A DNA stretch of 36,591 bases, taken from NCBI GenBank assembly GCA_029553845.1, contig JAKPKF010000080.1, positions 1 through 36,591 on the forward strand. Reading direction: 5' to 3'. The first letter of the stretch is position 1. The number at the start of each line of letters is the position of its first letter. Below the pieces are notes generated by a model. That model ran no database searches and was not told the origin of the DNA. It worked only from the letters and a program-made list of their open reading frames with translations. This DNA comes from a bacterium (lineage in GTDB: Bacteria; Patescibacteria; Dojkabacteria; SC72). Below are positions 1 to 8,196 of the stretch, piece by piece. A program made the position numbers and the translations under genes.

Positions 1-156
1 GGTGCGTTGAAAATTATCTACTAACCATATAATTTCGACTTGTTTATCGGCGGATATTTCATTAATTTGTCGATATAATTCTACTACAAGACTGGAACCA
101 GGTATTAGCCTGGTTGGTACACCAGGAATTAATATACTAAGTTTAATATTTGACAT
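1..156 (-). CDS. Glycosyltransferase family 2-like protein, N-terminal part (cut by window edge)
   Basis: An ATG on the minus strand at 156 opens a frame that runs off the left edge, giving 52 residues. It begins MSNIKLSILIPGVPTRL and reaches VEIIWLVDN, which is the first beta strand, helix and second strand of a GT-A Rossmann-like fold with an acidic residue after the second strand, as in family 2 glycosyltransferases. No catalytic DxD can be seen because the rest is missing. It follows the tail-fibre genes in the same direction, so it may modify virion or host surface glycans. The fold assignment is inference from about 50 residues. Confidence 0.55.
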   Translation of the reverse strand, partial: MSNIKLSILIPGVPTRLIPGSSLVVELYRQINEISADKQVEIIWLVDNFQRT

Positions 157-222
157 AAGTCGATATTATAGTTGAGCCGTTAAATATCAACAATAAATTA
201 TATTGTATTTCTTTAGAATCTA

Positions 223-1080
223 TTATACAACATAATACGATAGTTGATTATTATGCATCTCTAACGCTTCATTTGTAGTATAACTTTGCGTAGCCCAAAC
301 AATCAACTCAAAATATCCACCGGTGCTTTGGTGGTATGATCTGTCCTGACCTAGGTTATTCCATTCAGCTCCTGACGTATTTGTGTGATGTATCACACAC
401 GGAGATTGTATTGGCGCATTATTACAATTAATAGCGGGGCTAAAAAGTTGACCCATACAGCGTGTAGTTCCGTTTTTAACTGAGCTAGCCGCGTATGAAG
501 AATCCCAAAGATTGTTTGTAGAAGTTCCATGATAATTATATGCACTGGTATGCCCCAATACCCAATCTTGAACACCATTTCCTTGTCGGTATTGAACTGC
601 ATGAACCGCAACCGGAGAATTTGCGGTGATTGTCAGTGGAGTTGCTGCACCATTCTCTACACCGTTGAACTTGATGTATGGTCTATTGTTAGATAAATAC
701 AAAGCTCCCGATTTAACAAATTGAGGCTGTGAACTATTTGTCGCTTGTATCATGTGGCGACCGTTACCTGATTGGTCGTACCAAGTGCGAACATAGGCAT
801 CACCGCTACCTACCCACGAAAGTATGCTAGCGGTGTCTAAATCGCAAGAAATGGTAGATCCGAAATCTTTCTCTGTATTATCACTTGATCTGCGTAAACG
901 TATTATATTACCATAATATGTTGATTTTAATGCACGAATACCATAACATGCCCACGGTATCGCAGTAGTTAAATTTAGAGGCCCGGTATATGGTACGTAT
1001 GATAATCCAGCCTGTATTGTTGATGTGTACGGTATCATAGTACCGTATCCCGCATATCTACCAGAACATCTTTTTATCAT
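223..1080 (-). CDS. Tail-fibre tip protein with arabinofuranosidase/lectin-like domain
   Basis: This 285-residue protein carries the pattern of arabinofuranosidase-catalytic/concanavalin-like domains found in phage fibre tips: YGIRALKSTYYG and IRLRRSSDNTEKDFG near residues 47-75, LDTASILSWVGSG at 81-93, then TWYDQSGNGRHMIQAT around 99-114, and RPYIKFNGVENG near 133. By analogy it should bind or cut a host surface glycan at the distal end of a fibre. It is the last gene of the fibre array and overlaps the upstream small structural gene by 4 bases, which implies translational coupling. Catalytic activity is not established; a purely adhesive role is possible. Confidence 0.7.
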   Translation of the reverse strand: MIKRCSGRYAGYGTMIPYTSTIQAGLSYVPYTGPLNLTTAIPWACYGIRALKSTYYGNIIRLRRSSDNTEKDFGSTISCDLDTASILSWVGSGDAYVRTWYDQSGNGRHMIQATNSSQPQFVKSGALYLSNNRPYIKFNGVENGAATPLTITANSPVAVHAVQYRQGNGVQDWVLGHTSAYNYHGTSTNNLWDSSYAASSVKNGTTRCMGQLFSPAINCNNAPIQSPCVIHHTNTSGAEWNNLGQDRSYHQSTGGYFELIVWATQSYTTNEALEMHNNQLSYYVV

Positions 1081-1451
1081 GATATATCCTTACCCCCCCT
1101 TAGTGAGATATTTACTGTTGATACTGATGCGACGCCGAAAAACGCATCATTAGTAGATGTTAATACATAAGGATATTTGGGTTCGATAAAGACTGTATCG
1201 TAAGCAGATAATGTCAATCTTACAGTTTCACAAGACATTGCAGCGGTACCCGTACTACCAGATACATTAGGTACTAAAAATAAAGCCACACTAGCACTAG
1301 AACTCGAATTTGTATTATGTATCTCGATTTCTGATACGTATGATGTGGTACTCGCTGGATTGATATAAATTGCTTGGCATGCTGATAGATCTAGGTTACT
1401 ACTTTGAGGTAGTACCGCAATATCCATTAGTTTTGAGTATGTGAGAGCCAT
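1077..1451 (-). CDS. Small beta-rich virion-like protein, paralogue A
   Basis: This 124-residue protein is clearly paralogous to the gene at 3111-3479. Both share an N-terminal KLMDI, YINPA, EIxIHNTNS, LVP, a central YDTxxIEPKYPYxL block and a terminal RGGK. The predicted pattern is a compact beta sandwich with no signal peptide or membrane segment. It sits between two fibre genes and its stop overlaps the next start. That order suggests an adaptor, hinge or collar subunit joining fibre modules, but the role is inferred from position only. Confidence 0.6.
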   Translation of the reverse strand: MALTYSKLMDIAVLPQSSNLDLSACQAIYINPASTTSYVSEIEIHNTNSSSSASVALFLVPNVSGSTGTAAMSCETVRLTLSAYDTVFIEPKYPYVLTSTNDAFFGVASVSTVNISLRGGKDIS

Positions 1452-1542
1452 ATTTGTATTTATTGTATGTTGTGGGTATATCTACAACCATTATAACGCG
1501 TATTTGTTATGCAAATACGATGCCAATAATGATCGTTCATTG

Positions 1543-3111
1543 TCAAGTAAGAGTAGGAGGTATGTTGAGCGTCGGTGCGAATGTATCATTAAAAAGACTC
1601 ACCCCATGAACCATCCGCATCATATAAACGGTGGCTGTCAACCCAGCAGAATAGGAATCGTCACGACTCAAGCACCGAAGAGGGTACTGATTGTCCGTGG
1701 AGTAATTCCCTGTGTCAGTCAGGGTTGGAGAAAGAAGTTGACCATTAACAAATGCTCTGATTACACCGGCTTGCCTAGAGATAGCAATGTGATATAACTC
1801 ACCACTCACGAATGGGAAACTCCAGTTTGACCCAGAGGTGAAACCACCGTGCTTAAACACTGCATTGAATCCAGTGGGAAAACCGTTAGTTGAAGTTGTC
1901 AAGTTCCAATGCCAGCTATTCTTATAAGAACCTTCACAACCAAACAGACGACTAAATACCGCAGATGTACCGTATGAATTACCCGTCGGCTTAAGTATAG
2001 TATCGATTGTGAAATCTCCGGCAGGCAGGAGCATGTCAACATTTGTAGGTCCGTTGATGTATCGAGACCCTCCTGAATTATTAGCATAGAACATCTGATA
2101 TCCTTCCCAGATATCACTATTCGCAAAAGATACATTCGAGGTCAATGACCAAGCATTCGGAGACCTATCAGTGATCGATGTCGTATTTGGTAGAATGAAA
2201 AGCTTGGTGTTCGACGCAGGGGAGTCTAGATTAGATTTAGATGCTTGTTTATACCTGACAATAACAATACCGGAACTACCATCACCACCCTTCCATTGAC
2301 CGGTGGTTCCGGAATAACCACCACCACCGCCACCAGACCCCGTACCTACTGTTGCAGCACCACCAGCAGCATTACTATACCCGGTACCTCCGTTAGTACC
2401 ACCCACATTAGCTGTACCACCACCATAACCACTCGCACCACCGCCGCCACCAGAGCCGTATACTACTGATGAGCCAGTAATTGTTGACGCTATACCCTCA
2501 CCGCCCCTACCGGCTACACCACTTGCACCAGAGGTTCCCGCTGCGCTCATGCCACCACCACCACCACCCACACCTTTATTATTCCAAACACCAGATCCGT
2601 TACCACCCGAATATCCTGGTGATCCGGTACCTCCAGTAGAACCATTTGTACCACCACCACCACAAGCACCAGAAGCGCCGGGGTTACCATCAGAACCTGC
2701 ACCACCACCGCCTAAGGCGGAAATACCATTAAATACAGTTGTACCTCCGTTAGGGGCAACATCAACACCATTAGTAGCACCAGCACCACTCGTACCTATA
2801 GTAACACTGTATGAACCAACACCCAATATTCGTGTTACGTTTGCAACCTCACCACCACCACCACCACCACCAGATGTATGACCACCACCGCCACCACCGC
2901 CCACTAATAAGACTTCTATTGGCGCAGAACCGCTATTAATTGTAAATGTGCCGGATGATGTAAAGGTATGAATAATATAATCTTTATATAATGACACGGT
3001 ACCACCCGTTGCAGTAATGAAATCCATACTAACATAATCTATACATGCCTCATGTATAGATCTGTATGATATAGGTCTGTCTAGGTATTGTGAAAGTCTA
3101 ACGATAGCCAT
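1543..3111 (-). CDS. Glycine-rich tail fibre with C-terminal LamG-like lectin domain
   Basis: The 522-residue product has three parts. Residues 1-70 form a short N-terminal region that probably attaches to the particle. Residues about 70-285 are extremely glycine-rich with runs of GGGG, as in phage polyglycine-rich receptor-binding proteins. Residues about 295-522 resemble a concanavalin/LamG sandwich: DFTIDTILKP, then YHIAISRQAGVIRAFVNGQLL, the typical strand followed by a VNG turn. Start and stop abut its small neighbours, with a one-base overlap at 3111. The glycine-rich part may pack as a polyglycine-II sandwich and contact the receptor. Fibre assignment is strong; the ligand is unknown. 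Confidence 0.75.
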   Translation of the reverse strand: MAIVRLSQYLDRPISYRSIHEACIDYVSMDFITATGGTVSLYKDYIIHTFTSSGTFTINSGSAPIEVLLVGGGGGGGHTSGGGGGGGEVANVTRILGVGSYSVTIGTSGAGATNGVDVAPNGGTTVFNGISALGGGGAGSDGNPGASGACGGGGTNGSTGGTGSPGYSGGNGSGVWNNKGVGGGGGGMSAAGTSGASGVAGRGGEGIASTITGSSVVYGSGGGGGASGYGGGTANVGGTNGGTGYSNAAGGAATVGTGSGGGGGGYSGTTGQWKGGDGSSGIVIVRYKQASKSNLDSPASNTKLFILPNTTSITDRSPNAWSLTSNVSFANSDIWEGYQMFYANNSGGSRYINGPTNVDMLLPAGDFTIDTILKPTGNSYGTSAVFSRLFGCEGSYKNSWHWNLTTSTNGFPTGFNAVFKHGGFTSGSNWSFPFVSGELYHIAISRQAGVIRAFVNGQLLSPTLTDTGNYSTDNQYPLRCLSRDDSYSAGLTATVYMMRMVHGVSLFNDTFAPTLNIPPTLT

Positions 3112-3479
3112 TATAGTTTCTTACCACCCCTAACCGTAATGTTTACACCAGATAATGTGGCTATACCGAAAATAGCCTCATTTAAATCTTCAAGAATATA
3201 CGGATATTTAGGTTCGATCCATATAGTATCATACGGTGCCAGTGTGCATCGTATAATCTCACTAGATAATTCAGGTATACCTAAAGATAATCCGTTATCT
3301 GGTACAAGATATAATACTAATGCAGCTGATACAGAATTGGTGTTATGTAGTTCAATGTCAGAAATGTATGTTGTAGTTTCTGCAGGGTTAATATATACAG
3401 AAGATGATGCAGATGCAGCTAACATCTTATTATATACCAAACTCGTAATATCCATTAATTTTGTATTGACTATTGCCAT
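3111..3479 (-). CDS. Small beta-rich virion-like protein, paralogue B
   Basis: This 122-residue protein is the sister of the gene at 1077-1451 and has the same blocks in the same order: KLMDI, YINPAETT, IELHNTNS, YLVP, YDTIWIEPKYPYIL and a final RGGKKL. The gene shares one base with the following fibre gene and lies 15 bases after the preceding one. The repeated order small protein, then fibre, suggests a duplicated two-gene cassette. A structural adaptor role is inferred from position; no enzymatic motif is visible. Confidence 0.6.
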   Translation of the reverse strand: MAIVNTKLMDITSLVYNKMLAASASSSVYINPAETTTYISDIELHNTNSVSAALVLYLVPDNGLSLGIPELSSEIIRCTLAPYDTIWIEPKYPYILEDLNEAIFGIATLSGVNITVRGGKKL

Positions 3480-3494
3480 GTTATTATTGTTTAT

Positions 3495-5351
3495 TTAACT
3501 GAACAACCACAAATTTCTCATATCTATATTTTGTGGTTTTGTGGTTCCCACCTCAACCATATTACCATTGATGTCGTATACTTGAGCAGTTTCACCATAT
3601 ACCGCATCTCCACCACCGCTAGGTACCGCATCTCCACCACCGCTAGGACCACCGCTTAATATAATGGTGTCTGTGCTTGATAGTAGCACGATACTACCTA
3701 CTGCAGATAATGTTCGGATAATACCCGCATTACTGTCTATAATTTCAACCCCACCACCAACATTTATATATGATGCGCTACCGGCAGCGTTACATGCCAT
3801 TATAGTTAATGTATCAGCACTAGTTAATATTCTTACTCCAGTTCCAGCAGATAGTGATTTTAATTGATTTGTAGTAGTTTCAATACCTATACCATATCCA
3901 CCACCTACGTTATCAAGATAGCTGGCACCCGTACCGCTAACATCGAATACAAGTGTATCACCTATGGGTATAATAGTAAGATTGCTACCAGCTGATAGGG
4001 TTTTGAATTCTAAAGTGTTATCAATCTGCTGTTTAAAAATTGTATCTGTACCATCACCGACATTTACTGCGGTGATACTTTCTGGTATAATACTTGAAAT
4101 AGTTAAAATGTCGGTGGATGACAATATTGTAGTACCACCTGTAGCTGATAGTGTTCTAATTTCAAGGGTATCTTCCTTAACTAATTGATCACCATTACCT
4201 GCATTAGTATACTTACCTTCATTAATATGTACTAATATAATCGCATAACCATCACCACCGTTACCACCAGCTCCACCTACGGTTTGAGTATAATAATTTC
4301 TACCACCACCACCACCACCACCACCACCTATAGTACCGCTAACACCTCTACCACCAATCACACCACCAGCGCCGCCGATAGAGGTATTCAATATAGTACT
4401 AATACCACCAGAAGCAGGACTATAATCACTGTAAGCATGACCACCACCACCGCCACCACCACCAGTATATAAACTAGTACCTGGTAGTGGCGGTATGAAT
4501 CCACCGTAATAATTACCACTTCTACCACCAGATCCACCATTCGGTGTACCGCCCGCACCTCCAGTTGCTCCTCCAAAATTTCCAGCAGTACCACCTACAC
4601 CACCTAATGTAGATAAAGATGTAGTACCGCAATTAATTATGGTCGGTGTTCCGTTTGCACCATACCCACCAGATCCAGATAATGATGTACCACCAGCACC
4701 ACCAGCACCACCAGCACCTATAATAATATCTAAACTACTACCGATATCAGATTTATCTAAGGTATATACATTAACTGCACCGCCTCCACCACCACCTCCA
4801 CCACCAGCGCCATTAACATAACCATATCCACCACCACCACCACCACCGCCACCACCAAATGCAGATATTTCTATACTATATGTATTATACGGTACAGAAA
4901 TATTAAATGACCCCGCTGTTGATAGTATATATGTTAATGTTTTTTCATATAAAGATTCAATAACTACAAGTGAATCAACCGATTTAACATTTATACCATA
5001 CCCACCACTAAGAGTATTAAACTGAACATTACCTGAATTATTACCACTATATACACTTATACCAGAACCTATACTTGATACACTCTTTACTTTAGTATCA
5101 AATATAATTGTATCAGTGGATGATAGTATAGTAACACCAGTACCAGCAGATAAAGTGCGTACGCTATTAGTATCTGCATCACCAATTTCAATTCCAGTAC
5201 CTAAATTACCTAATACTTGAATACTAGATAGTCTTGTTTCTAGATAATGCTTATTAATTACATCATCATTACTTTCTGCATAATGAGATACTGTAGCACT
5301 TAATGCATTCAGTATAGGTGTTTGATATGATTTATTAGCTTTTTGAATCAT
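3495..5351 (-). CDS. Large repetitive glycine-rich tail fibre protein
   Basis: The 618-residue product combines two kinds of repeat. A beta repeat occurs about six times with the form LSAGTGVTILSSTDTIIF (near residues 68, 115, 400, 445, 505 and 550), typical of elongated trimeric fibre shafts. Between about residues 160 and 375 is a glycine-rich block with many GGGG runs. The C-terminus has a tandem PSGGGDAV duplication. The frame is intact through all the low-complexity DNA. The start is fixed by a 4-base overlap with the upstream small structural gene. It is probably a fibre shaft plus receptor-binding region. Confidence 0.72.
   Translation of the reverse strand: MIQKANKSYQTPILNALSATVSHYAESNDDVINKHYLETRLSSIQVLGNLGTGIEIGDADTNSVRTLSAGTGVTILSSTDTIIFDTKVKSVSSIGSGISVYSGNNSGNVQFNTLSGGYGINVKSVDSLVVIESLYEKTLTYILSTAGSFNISVPYNTYSIEISAFGGGGGGGGGGYGYVNGAGGGGGGGGGAVNVYTLDKSDIGSSLDIIIGAGGAGGAGGTSLSGSGGYGANGTPTIINCGTTSLSTLGGVGGTAGNFGGATGGAGGTPNGGSGGRSGNYYGGFIPPLPGTSLYTGGGGGGGGHAYSDYSPASGGISTILNTSIGGAGGVIGGRGVSGTIGGGGGGGGGRNYYTQTVGGAGGNGGDGYAIILVHINEGKYTNAGNGDQLVKEDTLEIRTLSATGGTTILSSTDILTISSIIPESITAVNVGDGTDTIFKQQIDNTLEFKTLSAGSNLTIIPIGDTLVFDVSGTGASYLDNVGGGYGIGIETTTNQLKSLSAGTGVRILTSADTLTIMACNAAGSASYINVGGGVEIIDSNAGIIRTLSAVGSIVLLSSTDTIILSGGPSGGGDAVPSGGGDAVYGETAQVYDINGNMVEVGTTKPQNIDMRNLWLFS
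3601..3648 (-). repeat. 24-bp tandem duplication inside the fibre gene
   Basis: Two adjacent 24-base copies differ only at the last base. They encode PSGGGDAV twice near the fibre C-terminus. The length is a multiple of three, so the frame is kept; copy number could vary by slippage. Confidence 0.85.
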
Positions 5352-5653
5352 ATCGTAATATAAGATATTGTCGCACCTACTGCATTATTACTAGATGCAG
5401 TAATGTTTATCTTATCTCCTGCTGACAATAAGAATTTACCGGTATCTAAAAACAAACTATCATTACCTTGCAATTCTCTGGATGATAGTACTTTATTGGT
5501 AATACTTGCAGTACCTCCATTAGGTACTACATACATATTAACCGTTACTGTACTACTAAGAGAATTACATAATGACACTAATACTACAGCTATATTACCC
5601 GGTGATGTAAGGGCGTCTGTCCCGGATGTAGCTATTAATGCATTAGTAATCAT
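5348..5653 (-). CDS. Small beta-rich virion-like protein, divergent third member
   Basis: The 101-residue product has the same layout as the two small paralogues downstream: an N-terminal strand, a VNMYVVPNGG turn matching their LVP block, and a C-terminal strand-rich half. Conserved YPY and RGGK blocks are absent, so homology is tentative. Its ATG lies inside a perfect 13-bp inverted repeat (5651-5684), which could hide the start codon in mRNA. Its stop overlaps the large fibre gene by 4 bases. Likely a virion component; exact role unknown. Confidence 0.5.
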   Translation of the reverse strand: MITNALIATSGTDALTSPGNIAVVLVSLCNSLSSTVTVNMYVVPNGGTASITNKVLSSRELQGNDSLFLDTGKFLLSAGDKINITASSNNAVGATISYITI

Positions 5654-5684
5654 GTGTACAGCTATTACTTAAGCTGTACACATG
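5651..5684 (-). promoter_or_regulatory. Perfect 13-bp inverted repeat covering a start codon
   Basis: Arms at 5651-5663 and 5672-5684 are perfect reverse complements (CATGTGTACAGCT and its complement) around an 8-base loop. The ATG of the small virion-like gene is at the edge of one arm. In RNA this would fold into a stable hairpin that buries the start codon, and no Shine-Dalgarno sequence is obvious nearby. It lacks a T-run, so it is a poor intrinsic terminator. It could be a translational switch or a protein-binding operator. Confidence 0.6.
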
Positions 5685-5709
5685 AGTTATCAACAACTAC
5701 CAAATTGAA

Positions 5710-6720
5710 TTATTCCAACTTACTTTCATTAGAGAAGTACCACGATTTAGCTGCACTAGATATAAGACCACCCATTTTTGTTAGGTCTAAATTGTTAGCT
5801 CTAGCTGTATCTGATTCTTCCTTTAGAATATCATTATAAATCCACCGAATAAAATCACCGAGAGATGTACGATCTGTTGGTTTGTTTGCTTCTCTTAATT
5901 TATCTAAAGATTGCAAACATCTAGCTTCAGTTACTACAGAAGATACGAAATCTTTTTGATTTTTAATTAGCTCAACATCTACTGCGGCAAGTGTAGTAAC
6001 TTTACTTACACTATGTTTTTCACCCTTAACTTTCATCCAAAATTTGGGGGATTCCCACCCAGGGGTTACAACTTTCCATACAATACCTTCACCTACACCA
6101 GATACACCAAACGCTGCACCTACCGGGCATGAATTTTCAACTGCAAGTGTAAGTTCTTGCAGCTTGTTTTGTGATAATTCAGGATTATTAAAATCTATAG
6201 ATATTTTCCATGAAGGATAGTCGTATATGTTATATATTCCGATTTCATGATTACGTATATTGGATATCACACTACGAGGTTGCCATTCATCGTTGATATT
6301 AGCACCAAACACTATAAAGCGTTTAGATAAATTACTAATTGCTACACCCTTCTGTATTCCTTGACCACACCATTCACCAAATATAACTACATCATGTGCA
6401 GAATTACATACAGGTAAAAGTTTTAATATTTCTTTTTTCTTGTCGGTATAAGTACGCGCAAATCCTGCATTATCATTTAACGGTGTAATAATTCTTTCAC
6501 GACTTTGAAACCACAGTGCATCTTCACTCTTATTATAGCCTATGGCACCATTGGTTCCGTGTAGCTTAGTTGTACCTTCTAACTCTAATATAGGTAGTGG
6601 TTTCAATGGATCAAAAACCGCTACACCTGACTGATCTACACCAGTATACTGAGCAGTTTCCTTAACAGATCGTATAAGATTACGATATTGACCTATATCA
6701 GGAAATTTTATAAATTTCAT
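5710..6720 (-). CDS. RNA ligase, T4 Rnl2 family
   Basis: The 336-residue protein has the ordered nucleotidyltransferase motifs of Rnl2-type RNA ligases. Motif I is KLHGTN with the AMP-accepting lysine at K52; motif III is FGEWCG (115-120); motif IIIa is RFIVFGANI (135-143); motif IV is EGIVWK (212-217); motif V is FWMKVKG with lysines 231 and 233. The C-terminal third fits the Rnl2 helical domain. These enzymes seal nicks in RNA, often repairing cleaved tRNAs during infection. With the tRNA array and RNase Z nearby, a tRNA-repair role is likely but inferred. No polynucleotide kinase partner is seen in the window. Confidence 0.88.
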   Translation of the reverse strand: MKFIKFPDIGQYRNLIRSVKETAQYTGVDQSGVAVFDPLKPLPILELEGTTKLHGTNGAIGYNKSEDALWFQSRERIITPLNDNAGFARTYTDKKKEILKLLPVCNSAHDVVIFGEWCGQGIQKGVAISNLSKRFIVFGANINDEWQPRSVISNIRNHEIGIYNIYDYPSWKISIDFNNPELSQNKLQELTLAVENSCPVGAAFGVSGVGEGIVWKVVTPGWESPKFWMKVKGEKHSVSKVTTLAAVDVELIKNQKDFVSSVVTEARCLQSLDKLREANKPTDRTSLGDFIRWIYNDILKEESDTARANNLDLTKMGGLISSAAKSWYFSNESKLE

Positions 6721-6721
6721 A

Positions 6722-6940
6722 TTATGACCACTGATCTACAAACCCACCATCAAGAGTATAAACAGTATTACCATTAATGGTAATATCTAGTACTTCTTCT
6801 ACCCCACGACACTTTGACATTGCTTGTTTATGAGCATCGTAAACGTTAATACTGGGTACGAGAACTTCACGATTACTTTCGCTATCGAGCTGCTTAATAG
6901 CATCCGGTGTACCAATTTTTGCAACGTATTTCTTATTCAC
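6722..6940 (-). CDS. Small conserved-looking protein of unknown function
   Basis: The 72-residue product is separated from the RNA ligase start by one base, so the two are probably co-translated. It is soluble, mixed alpha/beta, with the central run INVYDAHKQAMSKCRGVEEVL, followed by two strands and an acidic, tryptophan-containing end. No known motif is recognised. Confidence 0.55.
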   Translation of the reverse strand: MNKKYVAKIGTPDAIKQLDSESNREVLVPSINVYDAHKQAMSKCRGVEEVLDITINGNTVYTLDGGFVDQWS

Positions 6941-7032
6941 TGCAGATATATGTTATAGTTAATGTGTTTGTTTAATGTTGAGAATCATATTCTATTATAA
7001 CTCAAAACATAATCAACTACTTTGTTAGTAGA

Positions 7033-7040
7033 TATAAATA
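7033..7040 (+). promoter_or_regulatory. Candidate T4-type late promoter element
   Basis: The octamer TATAAATA, identical to the T4 late-promoter core, lies 15 bases before the ATG of the gene at 7056 in a very AT-rich divergent region. In such sequence a chance match is possible, and no late sigma factor is visible in the window. Confidence 0.35.
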
Positions 7041-7055
7041 ATACTAAGTAAATGT

Positions 7056-7529
7056 ATGTATGATATTTCAACGATAATTATTGAAGCTATGGATGTAGAT
7101 GAGGATGAATTAGCTATGGGTATAGAAGTAGAAGCTGAACACACTAAAGATCTTAAAATGCGAAAGAAAATAGCTATGGATCATTTGAAGGAAGATCCGA
7201 AATATTATACAAAACTCAAGAATTCGGGTATACGCGGGGAATCCATAGATACTATAATAGGTTATAAAGCTCATACTACATTTAAATCTATACCACCACT
7301 AGGTATTAATAGACCTATACCAGTAGATGTATTGTTTTCTCGAAATACGAGAATGAATGAAAAACCATTTAGAGTTACATTATTTAGTAGAGATAAAATA
7401 TTAACCCATATTGAATTATCACATATTCCACTAATTGAGGAATTAAATGATTGTTATTATCAACAGAGAATATTTAAGTGGATTAAAACTGCAGATGATT
7501 GTGTTGAATTTAAGTTAGGTGTGTGGTGA
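7056..7529 (+). CDS. Protein with N-terminal DUF5661-like segment
   Basis: The 157-residue product contains DELAMGIEVEAEHT followed by KIAMDHLKEDPKYYTKL (residues about 17-53), which matches the DUF5661 signature seen in many phage and bacterial proteins; the function of that domain is unknown. The remainder is a separate alpha/beta region with no recognised motif. The gene is alone on the plus strand, convergent with the tRNA array, and ends at a shared terminator hairpin. Confidence 0.6.
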   Translation: MYDISTIIIEAMDVDEDELAMGIEVEAEHTKDLKMRKKIAMDHLKEDPKYYTKLKNSGIRGESIDTIIGYKAHTTFKSIPPLGINRPIPVDVLFSRNTRMNEKPFRVTLFSRDKILTHIELSHIPLIEELNDCYYQQRIFKWIKTADDCVEFKLGVW

Positions 7530-7542
7530 TTTTGATCAATAA

Positions 7543-7576
7543 AAAAGCTCTATTGATAATTTCAATAGAGCTTTAA
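7543..7576. terminator. Bidirectional terminator hairpin
   Basis: A 13-bp perfect stem with a 4-base loop, flanked by an A-run on the left and T-rich sequence on the right. It lies between the plus-strand gene and the minus-strand tRNA array, so it can stop both. Confidence 0.75.
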
Positions 7577-7578
7577 AT

Positions 7579-7669
7579 TGGAGGTAGGTGTGGGATTCAA
7601 ACCCACGGCCCGCTATTAACGAACTTCTGTTTTCAAGACAGACGCTTTAAATCACTCAGCCAACCTACC
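7579..7669 (-). tRNA. tRNA-Ser(TGA)
   Basis: 91 nt class II tRNA with anticodon loop CTTGAAA, long variable arm, TTTGAAT T-loop and encoded CCA. The discriminator base is U rather than the usual bacterial serine G. Confidence 0.92.
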
Positions 7670-7675
7670 GTAAAA

Positions 7676-7763
7676 TGGAGGAGAGTGTGGGATTCGAACC
7701 CACGGACCTGTTAAGATCAAAACTTTAGCAAAGTTTCGTCATAAACCACTCGACCAACTCTCC
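7676..7763 (-). tRNA. tRNA-Ser(GCT)
   Basis: 88 nt class II tRNA. Anticodon loop TTGCTAA sits between AAACT and AGTTT; a long variable arm and encoded CCA are present. Again the discriminator is U. Confidence 0.92.
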
Positions 7764-7768
7764 AAAAA

Positions 7769-7842
7769 TGGCACGTCCCTTGAGACTTGAACTCAAACAT
7801 GATGTTTTGGAGACATCTGTGCTACATTGACACTAGAGACGT
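7769..7842 (-). tRNA. tRNA-Trp(CCA)
   Basis: 74 nt, anticodon loop CTCCAAA in a GATGT/ACATC stem, G discriminator and encoded CCA. Confidence 0.92.
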
Positions 7843-7874
7843 ATATAAAATATTTTTACAGAAATAGTAATAAA

Positions 7875-7909
7875 GACCGATCACGATAACTAATATACCG
7901 TGATCGGTC
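7875..7909 (-). terminator. Hairpin, likely terminator of the small membrane gene
   Basis: An 11-bp perfect stem (GACCGATCACG and its complement) with a 13-base loop, followed on the minus strand by TTTATTACTATTT. It lies just after the small gene at 7934-8026. It separates that gene from tRNA-Trp downstream. Confidence 0.5.
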
Positions 7910-7933
7910 CGTGTATTTATCTATTACAATATG

Positions 7934-8026
7934 TTAATATGTCGGTTTCTTCTTATTGTATTGATCTAATACAATAAAGAAGAAACCAGCTACTACATAT
8001 ACCGTAACGGCGTCAATAACGATCAT
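7934..8026 (-). CDS. Tiny single-pass membrane protein within the tRNA array
   Basis: A 30-residue frame starting MIVIDAVTVYVVAGFFF and ending in a polar NKKKPTY tail. Residues about 2-21 form one hydrophobic helix followed by lysines, which predicts a cytoplasmic C-terminus. The ATG at 8026 is preferred over the in-frame one at 8035 because an AAGGA element sits 8 bases upstream of it. A terminator-like hairpin follows. Function unknown; a tiny lysis, superinfection-exclusion or membrane modulator is possible. Confidence 0.45.
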   Translation of the reverse strand: MIVIDAVTVYVVAGFFFIVLDQYNKKKPTY

Positions 8027-8114
8027 TGGCGTCATCCTTTTCTGTGTTAATTGCTCTCCTCCTATTGGACTTGAGCGGTTATATTGTGATTTATGATATC
8101 ACAAATTGTAACAT

Positions 8115-8189
8115 TGGTGCTCGTACCTCGAGTCGAACGAGGATTTATTGATTCGTAGTCAATTGATCTATCCATTGATCTATACGAGC
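8115..8189 (-). tRNA. tRNA-Arg(ACG)
   Basis: 75 nt, anticodon loop CTACGAA, encoded CCA, discriminator A. The first anticodon base A would need conversion to inosine by host TadA to read CGC. Confidence 0.9.
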
Positions 8190-8196
8190 ATAAAAA

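Noticed and set aside
1441..1797. Plus-strand frame at 1441-1797 between fibre genes
   Set aside because: Mostly antisense to the fibre gene's lectin domain, with no start signal; the 91-base gap 1452-1542 itself shows no gene.
2245..2881. Plus-strand Thr- and Pro-rich open frames opposite the first glycine-rich fibre
   Set aside because: They are antisense to GGT/GGA glycine codons, which read as ACC and CCA on the other strand. No start context and pure low complexity.
4284..4821. Plus-strand Thr/Pro-rich frames opposite the second fibre
   Set aside because: Same antisense low-complexity artefact as above.
4240..4850. CCACCA-rich repeats considered as a CRISPR-like or microsatellite array
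   Set aside because: No constant repeat with unique spacers; the pattern is explained by polyglycine codons in the fibre gene.
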